Of a DNA stretch of 13,791 nt, positions 1-10,647 are shown piece by piece; position 1 is the stretch's first letter, and each line of letters starts with the position of its first letter. The translations under genes and the position numbers were made by a program. The DNA comes from Toxoplasma gondii ME49 (taxonomy: Eukaryota > Apicomplexa > Conoidasida > Eucoccidiorida > Sarcocystidae): the NCBI RefSeq assembly GCF_000006565.2, contig NW_017383923.1, positions 1 to 13,791 of the forward strand, given 5' to 3'. The notes below the pieces were generated by a model. The model saw nothing but the letters and a program-made list of their open reading frames with translations. It made no database searches and was not told the DNA's origin.

Positions 1-504
1 TAAGGCCGATACTGCAAATATCATGCCAGAACACGCTGTTCAATGCTGCGCACGTGCATGCCTGTTGTGGTGCTGCCTCCGCGTCATATACCTATCGCCA
101 TGATTAAGTCCTCCATGCACCAGTGAATGAACGGCACTGCACGGCACGTCGACACGTTCCCCGGATGATCACATCCGCTTTGAACACGCGGCAGCGCAGC
201 GTCGTCGTTTTTGGATTGCATTCTCTGTTAACTTCCATTTTTCACTTTTTTTCTCTTTAGCTTTCGGGGACAACGTGCGGCGGACATGTCTCCCCTAACC
301 AAAACAGTGCCGCCCCGAATATTAAGGAGCAAGATAGTACAGTGAAGCTTTACTTGACGCGCTCGATAGCACAAGAAGGAGGAGGCAGCATCTGCACGGC
401 ACTTCCGCTGTGTGGACCTTGCCACTATGCCTGAGATTCGAGACTCTGCTGTGCTTGAAGTCGCCACAACAGTAAATTGATCCCAGCTGGGTTTACACAG
501 GCCC
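1..504. other. Left flank, no gene recognised
   Basis: No supported gene or RNA is visible here. By phase this should be the tail of a further, still older repeat unit, but I could not align it to the other copies. The only local structure is a pyrimidine-rich run at about 231-258 that ends in TTTAG and is preceded by GTTAAC at 228-233. It resembles a eukaryotic 3' splice acceptor, but no matching donor or downstream coding exon is visible. Confidence 0.4.
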
Positions 505-2135
505 ATTGAGTTCACCACTGGACTCGCTTGTCCTTGCCCCTAGTCCAGTGATGCATTTGAGACTCAGACGCTACCCCGCCTTTTTCTCGTGTGTATATGT
601 GGGACGCTTCGTGGATATAGGAACGAATTCCAGGAAAACTGTTCTGCACACATACGGAACGAATCGATTGGCGAGAGGTATTCCAGCAAACCGACGAGCA
701 TTCAAGTGGGCGCTACGCACGTCTCCTGCCGTGGATAGACTTGGAGCCTTGCGGCTATTTCTTGAGCCGCCCGCGGCCTATTCGTCACGAGTCCAGGTGC
801 AACTCAGGGCCGGCGTCTATCTGTACTCACCGAGCGCCGAGCTCGCTGACGTGATGTTTCGCTGCCCAGGCCGTAGGCACCAGCCGGCAGGCATCGCACG
901 CTGACAACCAGCTGGCTGGAGACGGGATGGAAAGGCACAAGTCGCCCGGAAGCCCTGCGACAAGGTAGAAACAGTAGGTGGGAGCCGGTGAGCCGCGGCC
1001 TTGTCAACAGTCAGAGAATGGTGTGTATAGGCTCATGTGGTGCAAGAGCGTGATTTGGGTTGTTGGGCAAGCAGCATGGGAGCTGTGCAGATTTGGGACA
1101 TGCGTGACAAACCCCTGATGAGGGATGCAGCTTGCAGCGGCGCTCGCGCATCAGATGGCTTTTCGTTTCAGTGGAGATTGACAAAGGCGTGATGTCTTGC
1201 AGCGAAGCGTCGTGTCCTTGTGTGCGGTACATTTCGGACCGAGTAGCCTCGGTGCTTAGCGGACAGGGCTTTGGCTTGAGCATTCGTGCCGACATACCTC
1301 TGACGGGAGAAAGGTCCGTTTGGAGTGGCATCACTTCTGTTGGCGGTTCCAGCGACTAAAAGTACGGTCCCGGCATCATGTTGACACGGGGCTTTTATAG
1401 GGTACCGTCTGGCAGAGGTGACTGCGAGGTGTCCGGCAGGAATTGGCTCTCACCCGTGTCGTTGTAAGGACAGCAGTGTAGCGAGGCGTGCTGTGGTGTC
1501 GCTGGACGAGTGGGCGATGAAACGATATGACCGGTGGGAAGATGCGCGCGCTTCCTCAGCTACAGAAAGTAGGATGTGACGTTGTCGTCTTGGAATACCA
1601 CGAAAACCACATGCTGATACAATGCTGGACATTCCGTCCCCTCACAGTCGATGCTGATAGGCACCCGTGCTGGGTCCGTGGCGAGCATCAGTGATGTCCA
1701 TTTGCTCGGTGCACGGAACAGACGCAGGCACGTTTGGTGTTGCCATGCCAAGCCAGAACTGTTGGTGACACAGGCTCGTTACATCAAGGTCTACATTCAA
1801 TGGTCCTGAGGGTTTAGACTAGGCGTTGTTGTTCGAGACGTCGTTCTCACTGTTCAACGATGCGTCGCCTGCCGGCCGTCGCTATAGGAGGTGGCGCGGC
1901 AACGGTATGTCCCTGAATCAGAAGATGTGTAACTCGAGGTGATAGCTGCATCGCGCCACGCAGAATCGCCGCTCCACAGTAGTTATGCTTTTTGTGGATA
2001 GCCCCAGTTCAGTATCGTTTGCTGTCAACCCGTGGCTGTGTGTTGGTGGTGACTGAGACCTCAAGCCATGCATTACTATCTGTGATTCGAGCATTGAATG
2101 CCCGGATGTTAATTCGTCAATAGTTCGTGACTCGA
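505..2135 (+). repeat. Array unit, copy 1 (old, strongly diverged)
   Basis: This is the first recognisable unit of the window-wide array. The landmark tcatgtggtgca is intact at 1033-1044. Downstream, in the same order as in copy 6, come a worn single 30-bp minisatellite unit near 1203 (gcgaagcgtcgt against gcggagtcgttg), a ccgagtag block near 1242, and a cagaaagtagga block near 1562 followed by ggaat-cca. The distance from the landmark to the cagaaag block is about 530 bases, against 512 in copy 6. Bases 540-740 also align almost without gaps to 2224-2420 in copy 2, for example ctagtcca followed by tgatg, and cgaat-g-ttgg. An open frame at 506-904 (132 codons) starts at TTG and shows no family motif. 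Homology is seen by eye only. Confidence 0.5.
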
Positions 2136-3940
2136 AATTTAGTCAGTAGATGGGTGACTGTTTGGGTATATAGTATAGTCTTCTTGATACAACGCCTGTC
2201 TACCGAATCGCCTGGCCTTGCCACTAGTCCACTGATGGGCCTGAGACGGGAACGTCTTCCACGGTGTTTCTCCGGTTTGTGCCTGTGGCACGATTCTCAT
2301 GTCTAGGTACGGATTCTATATACTCGTTGCCCGCCATTTAAGGACGAATTGTTTGGAAAATGTTGTTCCCGGAGACTTACGTGCATTCGGATTGTGTCAC
2401 GCGTATACCCTGTGGTCGGCATCGTGGGGGACTGGTGTCTACCACAAGTACCTAGTACTCGCGACACTATGCACTGGGCACACGTCGCCGTTCCAGCAAG
2501 ATTCGCTCGCATCGCCTGGCATCGTGGAGCGATGGTGTTGCTTTTCTGCTTTATCGAACAGGCAGTAGGCAGTGGTCGGACCTCGTGACACCTTGGCAGT
2601 AACCGGAGTGGCCATGGAGGAATGGAGGGACTTGCGGCTTCCACGCGTCGCGTGGTTTCCGCATCATGGGTAGCACCGAAAGTCGTATTTAGTCATTCGT
2701 ATGGTCAGCAACGGCTACGATGTCGAGAGTTTATGTTCAGCGGAGGGCGTTTGGATTGTAGAGCGACTCGCCGAATATGGTTGAAGGAAAGTCTCAGGAC
2801 AGGTGATGGAAGCGTTGCCAATGTGTAGTGCTTCTTGCATCCCACCTCACTCGTCATCTGGCCTTCTCCATGGTGGCCGATCGGCCACGACGCAGCGTAA
2901 TTGGAGGCGACAGCGAAGCTGACAGCTTGCTCCGTTAGAACTGAAAAGTGTGAAGCGTGGCAACGGTGTCTTTATTAAAAGTCGCTTATGGATCCACGAG
3001 GCCCGTCACAATCGATCATCAGCTCCGTTGTGGGACTTCCTGCTGCATGTGCACGCGCGACAGCATGTTCCGATGATAACCACTGCTGGTGTGAGCGGCG
3101 CTACGTTTGTGTTGGTCTAGGAAGAATCCGTAAGATCGGTCCGCTCGGGTGGCAAGCATGTGTCAATGTGTTCCTTTCGTTGCATGTGGTTGACCTGGGC
3201 AACGGAGAGACAGTGTCGGGCGTTCGACGCCGAAGGTTGACTGACGGATGGACCTGCCATCATATGCTCGCTATCTTACTTGTTGGAACATGTTCAGCAA
3301 CACGACACTGTGCAGTCGTGCGACCCGATTGTAGTGCACTCGGTTGCAAGCCATTACCGCCGGTTTTGTCCCTAAGGCAATCCCATGTTTCGGCAGCGAC
3401 AAGCGGTACGGAGCAGCAGTTTAACGAGTGGCATCCATCACCACCAGAGCACTAGGTAATGGAGGTGGACACAGAGGTCTTGCTCAGCTACCACGGCAGG
3501 TAGTCCGTGAACCCAAGTGTGTGTTTTGCAGGGAAGGTCATATTCCTCCAAAGCATGTGAGGGCACATACGCCTGCAGCAAGAGGATGTGTCCGCCATTT
3601 TGGTTTCTTGGCTGGGTTTTGTCGCCACCTTTTCCAAATCGAGCAGTGCTGTTCTAGCTACCATTTTCGCTTCAACAGAGTGGCACGGTGGTGCATTGCA
3701 GCCCTGGTTGAGGTGAAGACTCGCATTAGCGTGTGGGCACAGTGCACTTGGCCTTCTGTGGGATCTCTGCTGGATGCTACGTGTAAATCACATTTGAAAA
3801 TAGACCTTGTCATCGATCCACTGACGGCCTCGCCACGTGGTGTCCTCCAGCGGCTATTGACTCGGAGGGGCTGCAGGGATAGCTGCACAGACGTGTTCGA
3901 AAAATCGTGGGCGGTGGCTTTGAGAGGATACATTCGTGAA
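2136..3940 (+). repeat. Array unit, copy 2 (old, strongly diverged)
   Basis: The landmark is worn to tcatgggtagca at 2664. Upstream, 2224-2420 aligns to 540-740 of copy 1 at an almost constant offset of 1684-1685, rising to 1692 by base 2559, where caggcagtaggca matches caggccgtaggca at 867. The block at about 2585 (accttggcagtaaccgga) matches copy 5 at about 8574 (accttgccaccaaccgga). Downstream, a gagtttatgttcagcg block near 2728 matches the copy 6 block at 10822, and a single minisatellite-like unit lies near 2797-2828. From about 2830 to 3940 I could not place landmarks with confidence. A 215-codon open frame occupies part of that stretch and is listed separately. Confidence 0.5.
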
Positions 3941-4075
3941 CGCATGCCGGTGAAAAGTGAAAGGCATTTGATGTGTGCATGCAGTATTTCTGGCGACCGT
4001 GCTGCTTGGTGTCCTGGGCACGCTGAAGGCACAAAGTTCTGGCCGCGGCAAATGCTGGAAACCTGCAGTCACTAA
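3428..4075 (+). other. Open frame of 215 codons, coding status doubtful
   Basis: This frame starts at GTG and its first ATG is at about residue 172. It is rich in Cys, His and Arg and contains a C-x2-C-x3-H string near residue 31 that does not fit the C-x2-C-x4-H-x4-C zinc knuckle. Its 3' end runs into the start of array copy 3. No family is recognised. Its length is somewhat above what I would expect by chance, so it deserves a database search, but nothing else supports it. Confidence 0.12.
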
Positions 4076-6026
4076 AGACCCTGGTTGGCGGCATCGCCTG
4101 AATCCAGCTACCGATGGGTCGGCTTCTTCGCTTGTTCCTACAGGCGGTGAGTAACAGCTGGCGGACGTGACAATGTGGTGGACCAGTGCTGTGGACGAGA
4201 GATGGAGAGGCTCTGGTCGTCGGGTAGATATGCTACAGAAGCCGCGCCGCACATGGATGTCTGCAAGGCAATTGTACCGGCGGGCGTTGAACTGGGTGGG
4301 TGAACATCACTGACGTGTAAGTGGTAGAGGTTTTCCAGTTTGTATACGACTGATAATCGGAGTTCATGCTTCACCCGGAAGCAGAACAAGCCATGGACTA
4401 ACGATACTGGTTTTGAGAACAGAAGAACAACACCACTATCTGTTTGCGACTGTTCCGTGAGGTAGGATGCATTTGCCCACGCACAGCGAAGCACAGACGC
4501 AACGCCGTCACGCCGTCCCTGCGTACAAGAAACATTACAATGCGAACTGCGACGAGCCGAGGATCTAACACCACATTTGGACATCACCTATTGCGCACGC
4601 GAGGCGAGCGCGTGACCCAAAGAACCGAATGCAACACTGGGAATCGTACTGCTAAAAACCACTACGCTACGTTAGCGTTTCAATGACTATGTGATACACG
4701 CGGTGGTATCCACCAGCGCTGTGTCCCTCTGGACATGCACGACCTGTGGGACGTATCGACTGGCAGAAGCTTCACCTGTATCCTCTCATGATGTGATTTG
4801 GGATCTCAGACAGTCCCATATGCACCCTGATCAGAGAGAGGAAGTAGGAGGGCGGTGAAAGGGAAATCGGCGGCAGGTAATACCTTCTTGCTGCTTCCCC
4901 TGATGAGTAACCTCAGAGGGAATCATGTCCAACTGTGTCGCTATCTGCGTCGCGGTGCAAAGCCTACCGGCGTGCCGCCACGTGCGTAGCCATTGATATG
5001 TTTTCTGATTTAGGACAGTTTGTGCAAGCCATCGGTGCAAGCGTCTGTAGCGGGCAGCAGAGAGCAATATTAAAAACCGTTTGCGCTGCAGCAGCACCCG
5101 CATACTGCAACACCAAGCTGAACTCACTGGACCGGTCCGCGAGTAGGATGCTAGCGGATACGTGCAGCTTAGTCTGGCGCTCTGCATTTGCCTCACGGGA
5201 ATCCTGTATGATGTTGAGGGAGCGAAAGTCGCCGTCAGCTCCTGCACCGCATATGGCAGCGGTCGCACCAGGTGGCGGAGGCACTCAGAGCTGGCTGTGG
5301 GTCACGAGCAGAGACGCGACACAGTGGTTGCGCCTGACTCAGTGCGGTCACATCACAACTGTGTTCGCCCACGCGCACAGCTGGTAGGCAGCGACTACGA
5401 AATATCAGAGAGACGTGGCCATTGTGCTGGAGGGTGTAAGGAGGGACTCGAGGTGTCGAGGCATCCGATGAGGTATGCGACAGGAACGAAGCGAGAAGTC
5501 GATCGGGGGCAGTGCGTGGCGGCGGTCAGGGTGTTGATTCGGTGCCCATGTGATGCGTGTTTCGGTTTCGAGTATAATTGAGCACTGTCAAAGTTACGAC
5601 CAGTGTCGCGAGTGTCGTGATGGAGTGTTCCTAAAACGGATCATATCTCGAATCCTGCCTCGCTCCTCAGTTGGCCTGCTTTGTCGCCACGAGATGGTAG
5701 TGGATGTTTTATGCAGCCGAAGGTGAGCCTGTATCCGGTGAACCCACAAACGTCATTTTCTTCCAGGATGCGATTGGTATCTTATCCGGAGTCCAATCAG
5801 GGCTTGTGCATGCTTTGCGACAAACGGCAAGGGTGTGTTTGGTGTGACCTATCTCATGTGCACTGGCGAGCGGAAGTTTGCCGATGCGCACGGGGTCCTG
5901 GACCGGCTGTCCGGTGTGTTTTGTGTGCAGAAGGTGACAGTAAGGACGCGGCTGCGTGGTGACAGAGGACAGTTCAGGGTACCGTTTAGTCTGAGTGAAT
6001 GGACTGCAAGAGGCAAGCGTGATCTC
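3941..6026 (+). repeat. Array unit, copy 3 (old, many colinear anchors to copy 6)
   Basis: This is the best-supported old copy. Anchors run in order against copy 6: acaggcggtgagtaacagct with ggcggacgtgaca at 4131-4163 (copy 6, 10412-10450); ggcgttgaactgg near 4284 (10573); the landmark worn to gcatttgcccac at 4469; tgcgaactgcgacgag near 4541 (10826); gaatgcaacactggg near 4628 (10890); gcggcaggtaatacc near 4869 (11218); ctcagagggaatc with gctatctgcgtcg near 4911-4951 (11288-11325); and gcgctctgcat at 5178 (11503). Spacing between anchors is close to that of copy 6, except that it carries at most one minisatellite unit. A 57-bp block shared with copy 4 begins at 5262. On the + strand around 4440-4680 C exceeds G, the opposite of the younger copies. 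No gene is supported. Confidence 0.6.
5248..5318 (+). repeat. Shared block, first occurrence
   Basis: Bases 5262-5318 (57 bases) are identical to 6982-7038. The match extends left to 5248 with three mismatches, giving 68 of 71 overall. Sequence on either side is far more diverged. The block lies at a different distance from the landmark in copy 3 (about 790) than in copy 4 (about 430), so at least one of the two units is rearranged. Confidence 0.95.
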
Positions 6027-6967
6027 CGTATTTATCGGAGTGCGAGGGGAGGAATGGCGGAGCAAGCCACACCAGAATACGGCTCCCTGCATAGGCCTGG
6101 TCACGGTTGAATCGCAAGAGTGAGCGACTGGCACTGGCGGAGGGGGGAACCTTGGGTGTGGCAGGCGACGTTGTGCGATATGAGTTCGAGATTCGCGAGA
6201 CCATCGTTTTGCAGAAGGAGAATGTACGTACGCTTGCGGCGCCCGCACAGAGGTAACGCCCAACTAGCAACGTGATGTGATGGTGAGCGTCGGACTCGGT
6301 GCACCATGCGGGATGATGAGTGCGGCAATGTAGGCGTCAGTTCTTGCTTCGCCCCGTCACTTAGCATGGAACGTGAAGAAAGAGCGATGTCTCTTGTGTA
6401 TGCTCGTGTCAATGGCTGAACTGTTGGGGCAAGCCGTGTAGCCGCATCTATGGGAATACTTCGTCGTTCAGCGTTTCGTGTCTGCGCTGAGTGTCTTTGC
6501 ACGGTCGACCATATATCGCGATGCTGTCCCAGCCGGCCATGCCTATGGCATGCATCATAAGTGCGACGTACAAAAAGCACATTTGGTGTGGTGGCCCCGA
6601 CTGACAGCCGGACCACCCTGGTCAATGCGTCCGCTAGCTGCCTCATCTTTTTGGCATGAGGTTCGTGAGAGTGATTTTGTTGCCCTCTAAACAGTTGCTT
6701 ATCGAGGCTGGCTACGCGGCTGCCGATGCGCTACACCCGGCACACGACGGCTGTGGTTTCAGCCTCCGGCGAGGCAACAACTACGTGACTACCACCAACC
6801 GAGTTGCTTGTGTGAACGCCAGGCGACGCCCACATGCGGCTCTATGTGACTCTAAGGAGACTGGTCCGCGTTGGATAAGTGACACCTTGGTGGTGCCCGG
6901 GGGCCCGCTGAGCCGAGGATGCAGTGGGAGTGTGTCACACACGTTTCTTTGGCTCGCGCCGCTTGGG

Positions 6968-7038
6968 CGCATATGGTAGGCGTCGCACCAGGTGGCGGAG
7001 GCACTCAGAGCTGGCTGTGGGTCACGAGCAGAGACGCG
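6968..7038 (+). repeat. Shared block, second occurrence
   Basis: This is the partner of 5248-5318, with 57 identical bases at 6982-7038. It ends six bases before the start of the segment that is repeated at 7724, so two independent patches of high identity abut here. Confidence 0.95.
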
Positions 7039-7043
7039 GCACG

Positions 7044-7363
7044 GTGCCATACCTACGTGTGAAAAGCGACCACACAATGACGTGTTTCCGGTTGACGGTA
7101 GAGAGAGCGCATGTCCGGTGTGAGAGGAATGATAGCCCGTCGCCTGAGACAGGGACCCGTTTCCATTCGTTCGCGAGTACGCAGGCTGGTGCGTGGCGCG
7201 GTGCAGAAGTTTCGAGACGTCGAGGTGGTGTGAGAGACAGGGGGTCCATGCACAAACGCATGAGACGGGTTTGACTGGCTGTCATTTTTTGGTGTTCCTG
7301 TGGTACGTTGGGGCATGTCCAGGCACCAGTTGTAAGGGAGGATGACCTGGCGTGTATTTGAGT
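7044..7363 (+). repeat. 680-bp-spaced repeat, first segment
   Basis: This segment aligns with 7724-8043. The first 70 bases are moderately diverged. Bases 7112-7288 match 7792-7968 with a single mismatch, at 7260. From 7290 to about 7363 similarity falls to a worn level, with the shared aggcacc at 7321 and 8001. Open frames run through it on both strands. Confidence 0.93.
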
Positions 7364-7502
7364 TGCTGCGAATGACAGTAGCACACCGTGTAGAGACTAG
7401 CGACGGTGGCGACACATTGATGAGGTGTTTTCAGCTGCCGTTCGAGGGTGTGGGTGGGGGATGGAGGCACGATTAGTACGGGTTGGAGGCGCCTGATGTC
7501 CG

Positions 7503-7517
7503 GTGCCAGTCTGGCAC
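7503..7517. repeat. Perfect palindrome with one central base
   Basis: GTGCCAG-T-CTGGCAC has seven-base arms. It lies in the unique stretch between the two 680-bp-spaced segments. I see no second copy in the window. Confidence 0.8.
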
Positions 7518-7723
7518 GCAGTGTCGACGTGTTGCGTGTGGCGGCGGCGCTCGATCCGGGAGGGTGCCAATAAAGGTCTGGGTTCCGTGTAGGCACGGGG
7601 GAGACGTGCGTCGCTGTGTGTCAGTGCTTCGGCCTTTCGCGGCGTGGCTTCATTTGTACAGAAAGCGGAGGTAGGAGAGGTGTGGGGAGGGTGTTTTTTT
7701 TGTGTTTCGGCGGGGCCGCACAG

Positions 7724-8043
7724 AGTGCCATGCCTACGGGTGAAGGCGACCACACAATGACGTGTTTCCAGCTGGCGGCAGAGAGGTTGCGTGTCCGGTG
7801 TGAGAGGAATGATAGCCCGTCGCCTGAGACAGGGACCCGTTTCCATTCGTTCGCGAGTACGCAGGCTGGTGCGTGGCGCGGTGCAGAAGTTTCGAGACGT
7901 CGAGGTGGTGTGAGAGACAGGGGGTCCATGCACAAACGCGTGAGACGGGTTTGACTGGCTGTCATTTTCTGGTGTCTTCGATGTAGGGGTGGGCGTGTCT
8001 AGGCACCGCAGGTAAGCGAGGACGTACAGGCGTGATGTTAATG
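7724..8043 (+). repeat. 680-bp-spaced repeat, second segment
   Basis: This is the partner of 7044-7363 at an offset of 680-681. The sequence immediately upstream differs from that upstream of the first segment. Here it is cagaaagcggaggtagg at 7657, equivalent to the copy 6 block at 11268. The accaca-aatgacgtg stretch at its start also resembles 5346 in copy 3 and 11347 in copy 6, so the segment belongs to the array unit rather than being foreign. Confidence 0.93.
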
Positions 8044-8127
8044 GTTTTTGCATGGGTACGCGCATGTATGAAGGGTGGTATAATTACGGGCCATGGCAGG
8101 TTGTCGTTCTTTGATGGATGGTGGCAG

Positions 8128-10229
8128 TGCGACGGCGGTGGGCTCGTCATGGATGCTGTGATTTTTCGAGTGTTTTCCTGTATTAAAGGCGAGGAAGGAA
8201 GATGATGGGAAGCTGACAAAATATAGTATAGCGGAGCCGCGATGAGATGCATCTCCGCTAGCCTAAGGCCATGTCCGTACTGGAGGTTCGTCGATTGCTG
8301 TCCGTTGAGGCAAGTCAGTTAGCGTCTATTTTCAGCTGGTCCGAGATGACGAGGTGTTTTTTGCCATATTAGTGATGGCATGCTTTGACTAGAAGGAACG
8401 CAGAATCACAGCTAATTATAGTGGCGGCCAGGGTGCCAAGCTGGCGAGCGTGCAGGCCTGGGAGTTTTGGGGCGTAAATGTGCATGGATAGAGTCAAAGA
8501 GGCTTAAAGCTTCTGATCGAATCGCGTTGATGTGGCCCTTATCCCTCGACCGCTCGCGCGTCAGAAATTGTCAGACCTTGCCACCAACCGGAATGCTGAT
8601 GGAACGTGCAAGCGGTACGATGTGAAACTGGTTGCTCCACGCGCAGAAGTCAGCATCATGGGGAAAGCTCTGGTGCATTGGGTTTGGATGATTTATCATC
8701 CACCAGCCTGGTGCCCCGTGGGAGCGATATCGCGGCCTTCTGTGCACGGGTGACGGCACACCTGCCTGGTGTCTATCGTTGGGACTAATATATTGGCAGT
8801 TGTGCTTCGGTGTGAGGAAGAAACAGTAGGATGGAGACTGCATAATGACTAGCAGGCGACAGATAATCTCTGTGTCATCACTCAGTGGATGTACGGAGGG
8901 AGGGGGTGATCGTGTGCCATCGTGCCACTGTATGGATTCAAAGCAGGGCCGACTGAGCCTGCCGCTTCAGGGGTAGATTGTCGTGATATTTGAACTATTG
9001 GCGAGGGCGTGCAGCGGATCGGGAAACGGCTGAGTCGGCGGTGGCCAACAAATGACTTGAGTAATCTCTCTGTGAAGTCGTGACTCAACTCCAGCTCGAG
9101 CAGGTACGCTTATACATGTTTCGCGCGGTACTGTGTGGCCAAAACATTATATGGAAATATATCTGGATGTTTCGAGGTCGCCCAAATGTTGTGCTGCGCA
9201 GCCCTGGCTTTGTTGAGGCCGGTCGTTCATTGCCCTTCACATGGCAACGAACAAGCCACATGCGAACATCTTTGCGTTTTCTGCCCGAAGCAAAATTCGT
9301 TCGACGCTTGAGACGTAATATTGTCGTCGATGTGCAGCTATGTTGTCGGCTTTGGCTTTTCTAGTTTATTTCTGGTTTTGTTATTCTGCGCATGGGCGTT
9401 TTCAACAACTGGCGGCACACCAGAGATGGCGGATGGCGGGGGATGGTGATTCACCGCAGGAATGCTTGGTATGGTAGCTCCCATTGACTGCCTGCTCCAA
9501 GCCCTTTCCTGCCTGCACAGATCGCCACTCGCTCTTGTGAGAATCCTCGGTGGCTAGTGAATTTTCCCAGTAGGATGTTGTCCAGCCACCCCTGCGTCGT
9601 TCGTGCCTGTGCTTCTACTGACTGACGCTGTGTGACTAAAGATTCACTGATGATCTGCGGTGTCTCGTACGCGTGAAATGGTGGCCGACAAGGAATGGGC
9701 TACTGCTGATTCAGAAGACGCACAGTGGAAGGCCAAACCCGTTGAGCACACAACAAAGAACGTTCTCGTCGAAAATCGATAGTCGCGATGAACGATTGTT
9801 TATCGACAGTTCTCGGCGCCACTTGACCTGTAGGCACTTTCCCCCTCCTCACCTGGTAGTACATGGAAGCTGGAGCTGAACGTGTGTGCGTCGTAGCAAT
9901 CTCTTAGGTGGTTGGTCGCAGTGTTATGTGGAAGCACTCCTCCTATTTCCTCAGTCTGTTTGTTTCGTTATCGTGGGCTTCCTGCGTGTGCTGTCGACGC
10001 TCTTTACACAATCTTGTGTTGATAGAGTCAGAGGATCCCACCTACTCACATGGCCCAGCAATTCATGCACTGGGCCTGTTCATTGGCGTATCCAGAGCGT
10101 GGATCCGATTTAAAGGCTTTCTTTCTGTCCGCATCGAGCGCACTTTGTGAGTCCCGAACCCGTCGCGGAGACTGGGGGAAAAAATATGAACGACATAGAC
10201 ACTTCATGACTGACCATGCCGTCGTGCAG
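8128..10229 (+). repeat. Array unit, copy 5 (old, diverged)
   Basis: The landmark is worn to tcatggggaaag at 8656. Upstream, accttgccaccaaccgga near 8574 matches copy 2. Downstream, ggatggagactgcat with aatgactagcaggcg near 8830-8860 matches the minisatellite units of copy 6, and gtggatgtacggagggaggg at 8885 matches the end of that minisatellite at 11047. The landmark-to-minisatellite-end distance is 229 bases against 289 in copy 6, exactly two 30-bp units shorter and close to copy 7. Gctgagtcggcggtgg near 9028 matches gctgatttgcggtagg near 11209. I see no gene and no clear anchors in roughly 9100-10229. An inverted repeat at 8229-8260 is listed separately. Confidence 0.5.
8229..8260. repeat. 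Inverted repeat with nested palindrome
   Basis: Arms TAGCGGAG (8229-8236) and CTCCGCTA (8253-8260) are perfect reverse complements around a 16-base loop. Overlapping the right arm is a perfect 12-base palindrome, GAGATGCATCTC, at 8244-8255. Two alternative hairpins are therefore possible. There is no T-run after it, so it is not a typical intrinsic terminator. Confidence 0.8.
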
Positions 10230-10647
10230 AATTGCGAGACGCTTAAGTATTCCAGGCTCGAAGTCTCCGAGAGAAATCTCTTTTGGGAAATCAACGACGC
10301 TACCGAATCCTGCCTTTCGCTCCATCACGTAGAGGGCCTCCGCCACAAACCAGGACGCCTGTGAACCGCGTCTGGCTGTCTTGACTGGACCCTACGACCG
10401 TCCTTCCGCATACAGGCACAGGCTGTATGCAACGGCTGGTGGACGTGACACGGATCGGACAACTGAATTGGAGAACGTGTCGCGACGTGCAGGGTACCGG
10501 CGCCTTTCCTTCGTGTGTGGCGGCGGGGAGACCAGATGTCCCGTGAAATGGGAGAGATGCAGACGCGGGGATGGTGTTGAATTGTCTGAATGGGCACCAT
10601 GTGAGCTGTTGGCGACGGCTGGCGTGGGTGCGACCGCCAATAATCCG

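Larger units (their letters stand above)
7397..8065 (-). other. Open frame of 222 codons, coding status doubtful
   Basis: This is the only frame above 200 codons that begins at ATG (the codon is at 8063-8065). It is composed largely of Arg, Thr, Pro, His and Ser, which is what the complement of a G/T-rich strand encodes. About 70 residues repeat in a shorter - strand frame over the 7044-7363 segment. No domain, signal peptide or membrane segment is recognised. A matching + strand frame also crosses the same repeated segments. Confidence 0.12.
6027..8127 (+). repeat. Array unit, copy 4 (old, internally rearranged)
   Basis: The landmark is worn to tcataagtgcga at 6555. Downstream, gtcaatgcgtccgctagctg near 6621 matches gccaacgtccgctgctg at 10795 in copy 6, and gatgcgctacac near 6725 matches gaatgcgcac at 10890. 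Further right the order breaks down. A block matching copy 3 sits at 6969-7038, then two near-identical segments 680 bases apart. A cagaaagcggaggtagg block at 7657, equivalent to 11268 in copy 6, lies about 0.6 kb later than the phase predicts. I read this as internal duplication with compensating deletion, because the spacing to copy 5 is still 2101. The + strand here is very G-rich: bases 7441-7500 hold 29 G and 8 C. Confidence 0.5.

Noticed and set aside
3428..4075. A Cys/His string in the 215-codon frame as a possible Gag zinc knuckle.
   Set aside because: The spacing is C-x2-C-x3-H without the required final C at x4, and no neighbouring retroelement domain exists.
5162..5581. A 139-codon + frame sharing a stretch of 19 residues with the frame at 6924-7274, as a possible protein family.
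   Set aside because: The shared residues come entirely from the 57-bp identical DNA block and its edge. Outside it the two frames share little, and the 6924 frame starts at GTG.
7400..7600. A third diverged copy of the 680-bp-spaced segment halfway between the two clear ones, which would imply a period of 340 bases.
   Set aside because: Some words recur (gatgaggtgttttcagctg, gatgtccggtg), but the distances between them do not match the clear segments, so the 340-base period is not supported by eye.
9100..9370. Similarity of the gcagccctgg with gttgagg stretch near 9200 to 3697 as a further array anchor.
   Set aside because: The offset (about 5500) disagrees with the offset of the other anchors between these units by several hundred bases, so it may be chance.
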